From Datisca glomerata (taxonomy: Eukaryota > Streptophyta > Magnoliopsida > Cucurbitales > Datiscaceae), in contig QANY01008723.1 in the NCBI GenBank assembly GCA_003255025.1, positions 62,001 to 126,000 on the forward strand: a stretch of DNA of 64,000 bases. The letters run 5' to 3'. Every line of letters starts with the position of its first letter. The stretch's first letter is position 1. Made by a program: the position numbers and the translations under genes. The notes under the pieces were generated by a model. The model did not search any database. It saw nothing but the letters and a program-made list of their open reading frames with translations, and was not told the origin of the DNA. Below are positions 11,408 to 24,096 of the stretch, in pieces.

Positions 11408-13623
11408 ATGAGTGCTGTCAATATTACGAACGTCACTGTTCTTGACAACCCAGCATCATTTTTGACTCCATTTCAGTTCGAAATCTCTTATGAGTGCTTG
11501 ACTCCTCTCAAAGACGGTAATCTTTTTAGCCTTTTTTCTTTCTTGGCGCTTTCATTGCTCTGAATGTTTTTTATTTTTGATATTATAAAAAGATGATGAG
11601 TTTTTGTCTGGGTTAACTTCTGAAGTATTTCTTTTTTAGTTGTTGAGAAATGTGTAAAAGAAGAAGTTAAGTATACTGAACCTTTTGTATTGGAGCTTGA
11701 GGAAATTGCAACCTCTATTCGCTTGTTTAAGGAAGCTTGTTCTGGGTTATTACTATCCCTATTATTTGGTTTTCCAGCAGCTAGACAAGATTATGATCGA
11801 ATTTTATGCATAGCTGTAGATGTCTTTTGAAAACATGGAGGTATTGTATGTAACACAGCTGCAGTTTTGTCAGCTGACAAATGAATATGTTAGTCAACAT
11901 GCATTTTTTGTTGCAATAGAATCATAGAGATGATATTTGAATTTTGAATGTAAGTGAAATCTGCCTGTTGATAAATAAATTTATTTGTAATTGTAAGGGG
12001 TGTGGAATGATGTTGATCAATTAGGAGTTCTGATATCTTTACATGGATCTGGATATGCTGTGTTTCACAAGTTCAAATGACATGATTTCACTGCTCTTTC
12101 TTGTTCTCCTCGTCTGAAATGATGAGTTAATTTTTTTTGTTATGGCCTGTAAATGATCCTTATAGATCCATCTAAATTCTTTTTGGGGAGGGTACTAGCA
12201 GTATTTGTTTCAATGTTCTCGCCAATCTTCTATTGAAGAGTATTGTGAAGCCCATATAGAAGCATATTAAAGAGCTCACTCTACTTTCTACTTTTCTGTC
12301 AAAAGTTCGCTTTGAAGTGTCTGTGGTAACAAAGATTGTCCTTCTCCCTTTCCTTATTTATCATCTTCCGTTTCTTGAAGATGTTCTAGGTGTAGAATTA
12401 ATCAGATTCAGAAAGCTTTTTGTGGGGTTCTGTATTTCAAGACTTAGACATCTACTTGTGTTGCCTGAAAGCTTAGTTTTTTTTATCTGATTATCGATGA
12501 CTATTGAAATTCTTCCTGCTAGATCTATTTATTTAGCTTCTTGTGTGTGGTGATTCTCAGGCCATCCTTGTCATTTATTTAGTTGTATTCGAGATGATGT
12601 TTTGAAGTTTTCCATGTATATTGAACTGACCAGTAACTTTTGAAGCTGGTATGTTATGACATTCATCTAGTTTCAGGCATTAGTTTTCTATCATTTTTTA
12701 TGACCGAGTATTCTACCATTTCATAATGGAAAATCCGTGAGTAACCTTGTCTGGTTAACAGCACATTCATTTCTGGTTTGATGATGATCTGAATTTTTGC
12801 AGTACAGACTTTTGAAATCACTTGCTATTTCTTAATAACAATTATAGCTGTGTCTGTGTTTGCTAAGAGTTTTGGCCCCTTTGTTGACTTGCTTCAGACG
12901 AAGTCAGTTGTATGACTTTATAACAAATAATGTGAAAAATGTACATCCGTTGGGATGTAATTGACTGCCATAGAGATCTAATAAACTAATTCTAACAAAC
13001 ATACACGCATTCAAGGTCTGGTTGAACATAACTACTTTTTTTCTTCCGAACATTATTGAAGGTTTGTCTTTCTTGGCTCAGATTTGGAATGGAAACTCAT
13101 TTACGTGGGATCAGCTGAGGATGAGACGTATGATCAACTGTTGGAAAGTGTACTCGTTGGACCTGTCAATGTAGGAAACTACCGGTTTGTATTTCAGGTA
13201 ACCCCTTCCCTGATTCATCTCCATATATATTGTATTTGTATTAAGGCACTTGATTTTCTTATATATTCTTCTCTTTACCTCCTTTTGGGACTCCTGCAGG
13301 CAGACCCGCCAGACCCATCAAAGATTCGTGAAGAAGACATAATTGGTGTGACTGTACTTCTATTGACCTGCTCTTTTCTAGGTCAAGAATTCGTACGAGT
13401 GGGCTACTATGTAAACAATGATTATGATGATGAGCAGCTCAGGGAGGAACCACCTTCAAAAGTTATAATTGATAAGGTTCAGAGAAACATTTTATCTGAT
13501 AAACCCAGGGTTACTAAATTCCCCATCAATTTCCATCCTGAGAACAGTGAAAGTGGAGAACCCCCTGCTACTGATCCCCCTACGTCGGCTGAGGGAGATG
13601 AAGTGCCTGATATGCCCAAATAA
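11408..13623 (+). CDS. ASF1: Histone H3-H4 chaperone ASF1 (anti-silencing function 1), 3 exons
   Basis: ASF1 binds the H3-H4 dimer and hands it to CAF-1 or HIRA during nucleosome assembly in the nucleus. My exon model is 11408-11516, 13082-13197 and 13300-13623, totalling 549 nt or 182 aa. All introns are GT-AG. The first intron (1.57 kb) splits the aspartate codon in CLTPLKDD and the second follows FVFQ. The protein has the compact Ig-like core of the family (about residues 1-155), opening with the conserved SAVNITNVTVLDNPA segment and including the IGVTVLLLTCSF strand at the histone interface. An acidic, proline-rich tail of about 27 residues follows and ends at PDMPK. The tail is short beside Arabidopsis ASF1A/B, so the protein is at the small end of the plant range. 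The gene looks intact. Upstream E2F-like sites and a telo-box suggest S-phase expression. Confidence 0.95.
11640..11830 (+). other. Unexplained open segment with acceptor-like 5' edge inside ASF1 intron 1
   Basis: A poly-T tract ending in TTTTTTAG is followed at 11640 by about 63 codons without a stop. They are in phase with ASF1 exon 1 and run to TGA near 11830. The start of the translation is charged and helix-like (VVEKCVKEEVK and on). If used, this would be an alternative terminal exon giving an ASF1 cut after residue 36. I recognise no family, and chance is quite possible in a 1.57-kb intron. Confidence 0.25.
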
Positions 13624-14935
13624 TCTTCTGATGAGTAGGAACCTTAATATTACCATAGGAGGAACATCGGCTGAGAGAGAATGATAACCATTCTCAGTTT
13701 CCCGTATGAGATTTTTTAGTGAGTTGTGATGGTTGGGAAACAAAATGTTTGGCGGTGAGATGGTTGGAATGTTCTATTCGGATAGGTTTTTGCTATTGCT
13801 TCTCAACCTTTTCTCTCGCTGTGTGTTTAATGTTCTTAATCGGATTTGATAGTTTGTAATTTTCTGAAAAGGATATCCATATTCCATACTTCCAATCACT
13901 GTGGTTGTATTCTGTGTTTTCTTGTTAATGTAAGGTTCTTTTGGGTTGGGTGATATAGCTCTGGCCAGAGGTGCTTCGTTGATTTTCCCAGTGGGGGTGA
14001 ATTTCAAGTTAACTTCTAACCATTTCTTGATTCTTTTTTACCTGACGTTAGGATCTCAAAATAGTTTGCTAATAAACTATTAGCTTGCAGAAGTAATACT
14101 TATATCATCGGGCAGCCTATGAATGAAGAGATTGCCATTTAGCAAAGGATTTGAGAGTAATAATAAAGAAGAAAAGAAGGGGGAAAGTAAATAATTTTTA
14201 GCTGGTGAGGGTGATGCTTTAACTTGAAAGCCGAAAGACGGTTAACAATGTTCTGCTACAAAAATATTATTGTAAGATTATGCAATCAGCATTTGTTCAT
14301 CTGATTGATATTGTTAGAGATCAAGATGAGTTGATGCATCTGATTGATACTGATTGATTACTTATAGAGATCAATATGAGCTATATCACCCAAACCATAA
14401 ACATATAATGATTATGTTTCTACACTCAAGTTATGATGTCGTAAGTTTGATCTTAGTATTCAAAAATTATAGTTAAATCTACTTCAACCATGTACCAGAT
14501 TGGATATAACCTGCTCAGTCAACAAGAAGCATGCTATGGCAAAGAGGTGGTCTGTAACACATTCTGATCTTGTATCCGGGTTACTTGGTAATTTGTATAT
14601 AAAACAAATACAAAAGGAAAACAATACCTCGAGCAAATTTCTAATACTCATTTTGCACGCGGGCAAGTCTTATCTTTCGTATATTGAAATATAAAAAATC
14701 ATTTTTCGAAGCATTTATATATATTAAAAAGACAAACTCGATGACAAAACATTCCAGCCAGTTTTATGCCAACTAAACCCAAAAGTTGGATCTCACAAGT
14801 TATAAGGAACGATAAAATAAAAATGAAAATTCATACAAGTGAAAGCGCAGAGGAAAAGGGATGTATTCTTGTTTTACTTCTCAAAGTCGTCTGCATTCTT
14901 ACTGGCTAATCAACTTGTAGTGCCATTCACATTCT
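13624..14935. other. Intergenic region between the convergent ASF1 and zinc-finger genes
   Basis: The two genes converge here, so both 3'UTRs must lie in this 1.3 kb. No conserved open frame, RNA gene or repeat stands out. A small direct repeat of the type CATCTGATTGATA occurs around 14298-14350. Confidence 0.5.
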
Positions 14936-17097
14936 TCAACTTTCATCGTTACGCCTCTTCTTAGCTGGAACTTTTGAAGATTCTGATGTTTCCTGCATGA
15001 GAAAATCCATTCCAATTTCCATTAGTTCAACAGATGAATTCAATTGTTCAAGTCTCTCTTCGTCACTTCAAAATTTATTTAAGTATATAAAGTACCGAGA
15101 TTTTATTTTCTGTCTCGCTGTTTAGTTTGTTTTAATTAACTTTTACTATTTTTTTAATTTGCTATGTTTTCCTTCCAGTTTTTCATCTCTTTTTTCAAGA
15201 CGCATGCATTAAAGTCAGCTGTTACGAACCTGCTTTCTTGACCTTTTATTCTGATTCTTTTTTCTCCATGTTCTGTTTTTCTTCTTCTTAGAGTTAACCT
15301 GTAAGAAATTAACTAAGATACATTAGTATAAAATTAATAGACATACCAGCCAATCAAAAAAATAATCGACATACAGCGAAGGCCTAAACCTTAAGTTAAA
15401 GAAGAATCAACCTGAGGTGGGGTAGCAACAATTTCCGGCAGCAATTCTGCAGGAATATCTTGGTTTTCAAGCTCTCCATCACTGTTGAGCATGGCTTTCA
15501 GCCTGCCTTCATTCAGTAATTTTTCAGATCGAGCATGTCTCTACAGTAACGGCAAAATATTATGCATTGCATGAGCGTTAGGCCTTTGTAGCACAGCTTT
15601 ACAGAGAAAAATTAGCCTTTCCTGCTTTACAGATATTTTAAGAGATTTAACACTTTTATGTATATTCGTATCCCTAATAAAAATGGTGACGATCAGGTAT
15701 GAGATAGACTAAATTGATTTATTTTGGAGACGTTCCAGTGAACTTAATCCAATTAGAGTTGAAAACAGGAAGGCTGAAGCTGAAAGTTGGTTATCGGTTA
15801 AAAAGAAAAACAGTAATGATCTATGATTTTGATTTAAAGACCGTAATTTACATGTATGGGAATGTCTCTTCTTCTTTTGTTTTAGTTTATGGACAAAATA
15901 AATACCCGAATAAATCATACCTTGGATTTTATATGAGCCCGCAAACTTTCCTCATTCAAACAGACGATTCTCGGGCATAATTTGCATTTAAAGACTGATT
16001 TACATTTCAAGATAGAGTCTGGAAACTCTGCTAATGATGAGTCTTTTTGGGACACAGCTTCAGATTCTGTCTCAAGGATCCGGGAAGGGCTATTACCAGA
16101 TAAATGACCGTCAATAAGGTTCTGTCTTTCCCTCTGAGCTTCAGCCTCACCATCAGTTTCATTACTTGGTAGGCCTGTGATTAAACATCATGTCAAAATA
16201 TATTATTTTCATAAAGAAACAGAGACATGCATTTGAAAAAATAAATTTGCTGACTGTATATTGCGTTGTGAGCTAAGTAGATGACCAAAGTTATAATTTT
16301 TCTGTGCACCGACACTGGTGCTTAACATAGTGAAGTACCTTGATATTTTAACAACCTGATAGCTCGCTGTTCTACCATGCAAAGAGGAAAATGACACTAC
16401 AACATTGCAAAATTTCAGCACATATTATGCATAGGAGCTTATGAATGCTTGAGCTTTATTAAATAAGATGGCAACTCCTAATTGGAGATATTACAAACTT
16501 ATACCTGATGAGTCAATGTCAACGTCCTTTACCGAGCTGTCCTCACTTACATAACCTGAAATCATGGGAAAACATCGTTATACTATAATCAGTAGAACCA
16601 ATAGAACATGAGACAGTATTTTCAGTAAAAGCATGAAGACATTAAACGTTCTTTCATCTCTCTAAGGAAAGGAACAAAGACTTATTTTGTCAGTATATGT
16701 GATGCCGATCATTTGGCATACACAAAAAAAAATCTTTGCAAGTTTTATCTTCTATAATAGTTATAGAGCAGTTGAAGTTCAAACTTGCAATTCGTAGTAG
16801 TAACTAAATAAAATCAGTGATGCCCAAAAAGGAGAGGGACCTCAAAAGAAGTATTAATTGAGAAGATCTTTTGAGATGAAAGAACGTTACATAAAACAGA
16901 AGTATTCGAGCATTCAATAGTGTTCCAAAGGTGGGCATACCAGATGAGGTAGAACAAGACTGATCATCTTGCTTGACTTCTTCTATTTCATCTCCTGATT
17001 CATCTGTGGTCTCTTCTTGCGGCTCAAATGATGAGTATGAAGATGTATCTGAGCCTCCGTCAGCATGTTCTAGCCTATAGAATTGCCTCTTTATCAT
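14936..17097 (-). CDS. Small C2H2/U1-type zinc-finger protein, probably nuclear (5 coding exons)
   Basis: My exon model in minus-strand order is 17097-16941, 16555-16505, 16174-15921, 15540-15412 and 14992-14936. These total 648 nt or 215 aa, all with GT-AG introns and matching phases. The protein starts MIKRQFYRLEH and continues with a long acidic Ser/Asp/Glu-rich region (about residues 12-125). It has one zinc finger with C133, C136, H150 and H156, a C-x2-C-x13-H-x5-H spacing typical of U1-like RNA- or ribosome-associated fingers. A basic SKRHARSEKLL segment follows, and the C-terminus is a lysine/arginine cluster (KVPAKKRRN) that looks like a nuclear localisation signal. Plant proteins of this layout exist but I cannot attach a function. 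Nuclear or nucleolar RNA or ribosome work is inferred from the finger type and a telo-box-like promoter. An ATG 12 codons upstream lies outside the spliced exon and was not used. Confidence 0.8.
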
Positions 17098-18290
17098 GTC
17101 TGATTCTTGCACTAAACTGTAGAGCAGAAACAAGGAGATCAGAACACAAGCTACCGCTTCATCTTACATATCATGTGCAGAGCGAACAAGACATAAATGA
17201 GATATGTCTCCAAATTGAAATGGGATAAAAGTCTCATAATTATTAGGCACACCATATGCGTCAAAACAATCGAGTAGGCTAACAATACTCTTAACTCTCA
17301 AATATATTACCAAGTTATTGGAATGTACATTATCATTCCTCTATGTGATGAACTTATTAATGATATCTACTCTGCACAATTCAAAATCTTGGATAGGACT
17401 TAGGAGCGGCATCGACATAAGTAATACGATTCTAATCCTACTTGTTGGCATATCTAGATATGAAGAATGAGCATTTGGAACCACGTACAATAAGAAGAAA
17501 TTAACCATAACAAAAAAGTGCACTCTGCTACTTCAGAACTCTGCCTGCATGTTGTACACAAATAAAATATTCTAAATTTCATAGACAATTGGAAGTAAAT
17601 CCAGTACCTGACCACAGGCCGTACTTCTTATACCAACTAAAACTGACGTTTGGTTAAATAATTGAAAAGATGCGAATAAAAAAATTATAAAATAGAGAAT
17701 GCCACGTACTAAGTTTGAAAACAGAAACTAGAGATCCAACAACCCCCCCCCCNNNNNNNNCCCCCCCCCCCCCCCCCCAAGAAGCAGCTCTCTACTTCTT
17801 TTCCCTTTCTACGTTTGCTTATTAACTCACAAAAGTCCTCGATTTGAAAGGCTAACAAAATCGTTAGTACAAAACTTGCATCATGAGAATTAGAAAAACA
17901 AACAACCAGGTAGACAAACTCTGAGTCCTCCCTTTTCTTTCAGCTAGTCATTCAACAGCTAAATTGATACACCGGCTATTTGATGCAATTAGCCAACTCG
18001 AAAAGATGCATCCTTATTGAACATGCTTAAGAAACACACCCAGTAAAGTAGTAAAGCAAATCACACAAGAACTTTTCCTTTCTATATTTCTCAAATTCTT
18101 TTAGAATTTTGACATTGTGATTAGAACCAAAAACTGTATTTGAAAGAATAAACAAGGATGTGGATAACCTAACCATACAGAGGTAGACAGGGAGACTTAC
18201 AGTTACAGAGAATGTAGAGAAGGCAGGAGAGAGGCGACGGCAGGTAGCGATTAGCGAAGAAGCAGAGCAGCGAGGGGTTTATGGGTTTAG
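17098..18290 (-). promoter_or_regulatory. 5'UTR exons, 5'UTR intron and promoter-proximal telo-box of the zinc-finger gene
   Basis: The coding exon has a good acceptor (CTACAG) at 17117. A canonical donor GTAAGT on the minus strand lies at 18200-18195, so the leader is probably split by a 1.08-kb intron. The presumed first exon begins within about 18201-18290. It carries CTAAACCCATAAACCCC (18290-18274, minus), a telo-box-like element common in ribosome-biogenesis and housekeeping genes. The intron contains a poly-C run interrupted by eight Ns at 17753-17760. Confidence 0.55.
17743..17778. repeat. Poly-C run with an assembly gap of 8 Ns
   Basis: Ten Cs, eight Ns and eighteen Cs make up this tract in the 5'UTR intron. 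The true length is unknown. A homopolymer this long is unusual and is the likely reason sequencing failed here. Confidence 0.9.
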
Positions 18291-18481
18291 ATGCGCACAA
18301 CCTATCAAGACCAGGGGAAACCGGGAGGGAACTCTGTTTAAGCGGTCCGGCCCAGGTAAAGGAAACTATATGTTTTTTTTAAGACGAAACTAGATGCATA
18401 TCACGTGTTCCACACGTGGTTTGTATAATTAGTATTTATCTTTAAATGAATGAATTTACTTAGTATTATTATAATTATATT

Positions 18482-18860
18482 TGTAGGGGCAGATTTTCTT
18501 CTATAATTAATAAGCCGCTAACGTGGTAGTAAAGAGAAGGAAAGCATAAAAGGACGTGGACGGGACAAGGTCAATGAAAGCAACGTGTCAATATTAAAGT
18601 TAGCGCCCGTTACACTCTCACCCCATGATTTCATCAAGAACAGTTATGATATTATCCTTAAATGATAATAAAAACTAGGGTAACGGCCAAGAAGGGCAAG
18701 GCCTATTTAAACCTCCATATGTATTTAATTAGGCCAATTCATATCAATACAATCAAGCTATAATATCATTCTCTTTACTGATTTTTCTACTCTAATATTT
18801 TTTATTCTTTCATTCATATTCAATACTTGAATACCATAGGGGATAAAAAATTCCCTTATA
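18482..18860 (+). repeat. 5' LTR of the Tat-type element
   Basis: It pairs with 25981-26366. It begins TGTAGGGGC and ends CCTTATA, where the 3' copy has the canonical CCTTACA, so the terminal CA has mutated to TA. It contains a TATTTAAA TATA-like box near 18713. Confidence 0.9.
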
Positions 18861-18885
18861 GATTGATGCTTTCATTGAGAGTTAA
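18861..18885 (+). other. Probable primer-binding-site region of the Tat-type element
   Basis: The bases just inside the 5' LTR include GATGCTTTCATTGAGAG, a sequence often found at this place in plant Ty3/gypsy elements. I do not assign the primer tRNA. Placement is by position and resemblance only. Confidence 0.45.
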
Positions 18886-18918
18886 AAGATACTTGAGAAT
18901 TCATCTAAAAACACTTTG

Positions 18919-20270
18919 AAAATGTCGAGAACCAGGTGTAGTGTCACACAAGAAAGTCAACGCGAAAACGATGCTGAACAGAGAAATCATGACATTCCGG
19001 TGATTCTCGAAACTATTCTTAAAATAATTTCAGAATTAGAGAATCAAAACGCTGAAACCCTGAATACAACACTTCACATATTCCAAGATCAAATGGCTAC
19101 CTTACAGCGAGAAGTTCATCACGCACTATAAGAAATAAGCCAATCACGTCATGATGAAACAAATGATGTACGTGGGACAATGCCAAAGAAAAATACTGGA
19201 AAGAAGCCGCAGATTGGAGAGAACCAAAACGATGAAGCTGAGGCGCAATCAAAGAACAACGAAGATGCAGCGACATGAGTTCAAGAACTTAAAGAAGGAA
19301 TAACTGAACAAGATATAGAGAAGTTGCTTGACAAGAAAATGGTAGAAGCCAAAATACTGGGCACTACAACAGTCACGAATCTTGAATCCCTCACTAAAAC
19401 ACCACTAACTTAGGAGACCTATTAACACCAATTCCTAAGAAATTCGCACCCCCAAAGTTTAAATATTATACTAGGAAAATCGATCTAGTAGAGCACCTAA
19501 AGAGAATCAGGCAGATGATGCCTTATATCAACACGAAAATGTACTCATGTGCAGGATATTTCCAACAAGCCTCGACGGCAACGCACTAAAGTGGTACCAT
19601 TCTTTTCTTCTTTTTATATTACTAACTTTTCTTCTATTTCTTCTATTTTTTGAAATAGTATGCGACGTATCGTACCGTTACCGAAGACTTAGAGTACCTC
19701 TTAACGATCTCCATGAAAAAAGGACAATCGTTACGAGAATATACTTAGAGATTTAAAGATGAAATGGAGAAAGTTAAGAACTACGATGATCGTGTAGCTT
19801 GGTTGGCATTCAGAAGAGGGCTTGATCCCCTTTCTTCATTATTCGAGGACCTCTCTAAGTAAAAACCGTTAACCATGATGGATGTGGTCTTCAGAGCTTA
19901 AACATACATAAACCTTGAGGAAGAAAGGAATGACATGGATCGATTGTCCGAACAATTAGGGCAGCGTCCAGCTCAATTGTTAAGTGGAAAGGCAAAACTT
20001 CTTAGGGAAAGTAAAATGGGATGAAAGCGGATTTGAAAGAAAATCAAGAGGATCGAAACGGTATCAAAGGAAAGAAAAGACATCCACACCGCTTACAATT
20101 CTAGTGAACCAAATCTTGTGGACTATAAAGGATGAACCATGGTTGAAGAGACCACCACCAATGAGAAAGGAGCCGGCTGAGAAAGACAATAACAAGTTCT
20201 GCTCATTTTATAAGAGCTATAGACATCTGACGAAAGACTGTTGCGAATAGTGGATACTATAATAACACTA
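18919..20270 (+). pseudogene. gag relic of the Tat-type element
   Basis: Broken gag frame. It starts at ATG 18919 with a Gln/Asn/Glu-rich segment stopped at 19131, then continues in pieces through the capsid-like part (around 19440-19900). It ends in a degenerate zinc knuckle near 20193-20250 (CSFYKSYRHLTKDC), where the usual glycine before His is replaced. Several stops and at least one frame change are present. Confidence 0.75.
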
Positions 20271-20366
20271 ACGGAGCAGAAAGGTACAAGCAAAAAAAAG
20301 AGGAAGCAATATTATAAAAAGATAGCAACAAGAGAATAAGAAAGAGGAAATCACTCAGAATAGACT

Positions 20367-20699
20367 TTGATTACCTTTAACGGTAAGGATGACATTCTTA
20401 TTCCAGAAAGTCATAATGATGCTCTGGTAATATCCATTCAAGTTGGTAACTGCTTATTGAGGAGAGTGTTGGGAGATAATGAAAGTGCTCCAAACATCCT
20501 CTGCCTAACTACCATTGACAAACTGAGGATGGAACCGGGAAAGTTACAGAATCTAGGGAACCCATTGGTAGGATTTGATGGAGAAGTGACCTATTCTGAG
20601 GGAACACTTTATCGCCCTGGGTTGGCTAAACCTTTCAACCACTTAACAAAGTATGCAACCATTGACACGCCCTCTGCATACAACGCAATACTATGAAGG
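20367..20699 (+). pseudogene. Aspartic protease relic of the Tat-type element
   Basis: An open stretch of about 110 codons matches the retrotransposon protease layout: hydrophobic strand, active-site loop, then a LTTIDKLRM-type segment. The active-site triplet, normally Asp-x-Gly-Ser, reads DNES, so the enzyme is presumably dead. It is stopped before the reverse transcriptase. Confidence 0.65.
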
Positions 20700-21033
20700 G
20701 TTTGGATCCACAAGATGAAGGTAGTTCTGTCAACCTACTATCAGACCTTGAAGTATCCAACACCTGATGGAATAAAGATGAACACAGGAGACCAAGAAAT
20801 GACACAATTTTGCACGGTGACTGCACTCGATTCTGCCAAGAAGAAACCAGAAAGTTAAAGACAATGGAAATTAAAGACACTGGATCAATTCTCTAAAGAT
20901 GAAGCTCCAAGGTACGAAGCAACAGAAGAACTGATGGAAGTAAAATTGAATGAAGAAATGAAGATAACTAAGATAGGAAACGAAATGGTGGATCTTTACT
21001 GTAGAAAGAAATAAAGCAATCAAGGAAGAAGTT

Positions 21034-22520
21034 GACTAACTAACTAAAGCAGATTTTATCAAGGAGGTTATGTATCCAGAATGGCTATCCAATGTGGTAC
21101 TGGTGAAGAAGAAAAATAGAAAGTGGAGGGTTTTTGTGGACTTCACTGACTTGAACAAAGCATCTCCCAAAGATGATTATCCGCTCCTCAGAATTGATAA
21201 GATGATTGACGCGACGACAGGACATGAATTGTTGAGTTTCATGGATGCGTTTTCAGGATACAATCAAGGTAAGATGTATCCACCAGATCAACATAATACC
21301 TCCTTCATAACTAATCAAGGTACTTATTATTATAAAGTAATACCTTTTGGATTAAAAAATGCAGGGACAACGTACCAGTGGTTGGTGAATCACATGTTCA
21401 AGAATCATATTGGGTGAACAATTGAGGTGTATGTTGACAACATGCTTGTCAAATCCGTCGACCACCAAGATCATGTAAAGAATTTAGAGGAAGGTTTCTC
21501 AGAATTGAGAAAATTCAATATGAAGCTCAATCCAAAAAAAATCACTTTTGGAATCAAAGCGGGAAAACTCCTTGGCATGTGGTTTCTTAGAGAGGAATAG
21601 AGGTCAATCCTGATTAGATCAAAGCGATTCTAGAGATGAAGACTCCAACTATGTTAAAAGACTTTCAAAGTCTTACGGGAAAGTTAGCGGTTGTTGGAAG
21701 ATCCTTGGCAAAGTAAACTGACAAATGCATTTCTTAATCAATTTTAGAAAAAATTTGACCCAAAGATGGAACGAAGATTGTGAAGCGGCCTTTAGAGCCG
21801 TCAAAGAATACTTAGCCTTACCACCAGTACTCATAAAACCAAAATCAGGAGACAAGTTGTATCTATACTTGTCACTTTCAGAAGTGGCCGTTACCGCAGC
21901 ACTGATTAGAGAATAGGGAAAATCACAAAAGCTAGTTTACTTCATCAGTAAAAGCTCAACGAACGCAAAGACCGGATACAAGAAAATTGAAAAAATAATT
22001 TTGGAATTGGTAATTGCATCATGAAAATTGAAGCTGTCGTTTCAAGCATATACCATAGTAGTGCCAACGGAATACCCAATCCGAAGCATTCTACATTCAC
22101 CAGATCTGACTAGCAGGTTAGCGAAATGGGCAGTAGAGCTTGGTCAATATGAGATATACTATTTCCCAAGAACCGTCATGAAGTCTCAAGTACTCACAGA
22201 TTTCATCATGGAATTCACAATAGGACAAATGACAAATTCAAAGAGGTTTGTCCGTTAAAGGATGAATGGGAACTCTTTGTCGACAGAGCTTCTAATAAGA
22301 AAAGATCAGGCGCATGAGTGATTCTATGAACTCCCCATGGAGAAATTATTGAACAAGCGATATCATTCAGCTTCAATACTACAAACAACGAAACGAAATA
22401 TGAAGCACTAATTGCAGGAATCCATCTTGCATTAGAATTTGGTTTAAGAAGATTAAACATTTATTGCGATTCACAGTTAATGGCTAGCCAAATTACATGA
22501 ACTTATGCCGTAAAAGGATG
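21034..22520 (+). pseudogene. Reverse transcriptase and RNase H relic of the Tat-type element
   Basis: RT begins with the SNVVLVKKKNRKWR-type entry at about 21085. It continues through DFTDLNKASPKDDYPL and FMDAFSGYNQ, and reaches the catalytic box at 21429-21440, which reads YVDN instead of YVDD. Stops lie at about 21418 and 21598. RNase H follows from about 21725 to 22500 (WNEDCEAAF start, RWAV-type segments) with stops at 21916 and 22258. Confidence 0.85.
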
Positions 22521-22539
22521 TTACGAAGTATCTCCAATG

Positions 22540-23960
22540 TGCAAAAGTGATGCTGGGGCAACTAAGCAGCTGTAATTTAAAGAAAATCCCCAGAGGAGAA
22601 AACTCCCATGCAAATGCCTTAGCGACATTGGGGTCATCTGTCAACCACTTGAGAAGAATAAATATACCAATCAAATTCATGGATACTTTGAGTTTTGATG
22701 AACAAGAAATAGTTTGTAATATGAAAGCTACAAAACCAAGTTGGATGAATCCCATAGTCCAATATCTTAAGAATGAAAGACTCCCCGATGACAAATTAGA
22801 AGCCCGAAAATTGATTCAGAAAGCAGCCAGATATACCATAATAAATGATAAACTTTATAGAAGATCATTTTCAGGTCCTTACCTAAAGTGCCTAAATCCG
22901 ACTGAAGCAAGCTACGTTATGATAGAAATTCACAAAGGGATCTACGGGGGCCATATAGGGGGCAGTTCCTTGGCACATAAAATTTGAAATGAAGTTATTA
23001 CTGGTCAAACATCCAAGCACACGCAAAACAATAAGCAAGGAAGTGCTATAAGTGTCAAAGGTTCACTCCCATCCCCAGAATGGCTCTGGAATCATTACAG
23101 ATTTAATAAGCCCGTGACCCTTTATGCAATGAGGACTCGATATAGTTGGTCTGTTGCCAATGACTCCAGCATAAAAGCGGTTCTTATTAGTTGCAACAGA
23201 TTACTTTACCAAATAGATATAAGCGGCTCCACTGGCAAGAATACGCGAGGAGGATGATAAAAGTTTCTTGTGGAAAGACATTGTATGCGGATATGGAATT
23301 CCAAGAATAATCATCTCAGATAATGAAACACAATTCACGGGAAAGTTGATAAATTTTTTTTACGACGGACTAAAGATTAAGACTCTTCATTCAACTCTAT
23401 ATTACCCGTCGGGGAATAGACTGGCAGAAAGATCCAACTGAATCTTCCTCGAAGGACTGAAGAAGAGGTTGGAAGCGGCAAAAGGTAAATGGGTTGAAGA
23501 ATTTCCTTCAGTCCTTTGGGCCTATCACACAACTCCTTGAGAATCAACTAGCCAGACCCCATTTGCTTTAGCATTTGGAACTGAAGCAATTATCCCGACT
23601 AAAATTGGATGTCCTACTAGAACATCTGAAATCAGCCAAGAAGAAAACTCTCAACTACTGGAAAAATAACTAGATTTACTAGACGAAAGAAGAGAAGCGA
23701 CTATGATCAGATTAGGCAACTACAATAAAAAAAGGTGAGCTTACTTCTCTAAAATAATGAAAGCAATATGATTTCAACCGGGAGAGTAAGTCCTAAAAAG
23801 AATCATGTAATTACACGTGGAAAGATGAGACACAATTGGGAAGGACCGTTCACATCCGAGCAATTGGTGGAAAATAATCATATTGTTGATGAATGAAGAA
23901 GGTATTGATCTCCCAGACCCTGTAATGCTTTACATTTGAAAAAGTATTATGTATAAACTG
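22540..23960 (+). pseudogene. Integrase relic of the Tat-type element
   Basis: The region before and inside the HHCC zinc-binding part is readable to 22987 (IHKGIYGGHIGG at the two histidines). Beyond that come stops and shifts. The catalytic core is still recognisable by SDNETQF at about 23315 and by the AYHTTP...TPFALAFGTEA segment at about 23522-23590. The C-terminal part runs to about 23950. Confidence 0.8.
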
Positions 23961-24096
23961 AATTATCGATTATCTTAATAAAAACATCAATATTTTGTGG
24001 TTTTTTTCCATTAAAGGGTTTTCAACGTAAAAATTGCGTCTCATACTGTGATTATTTATTATGACTAACACTAAGTTGTGAAAGCAAGAACTAAGA

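Noticed and set aside
16804..17133. 109-codon minus frame as a separate gene
   Set aside because: It is coding exon 1 of the zinc-finger gene extended into its introns on both sides; the acceptor at 17117 and donor at 16940 cut it.
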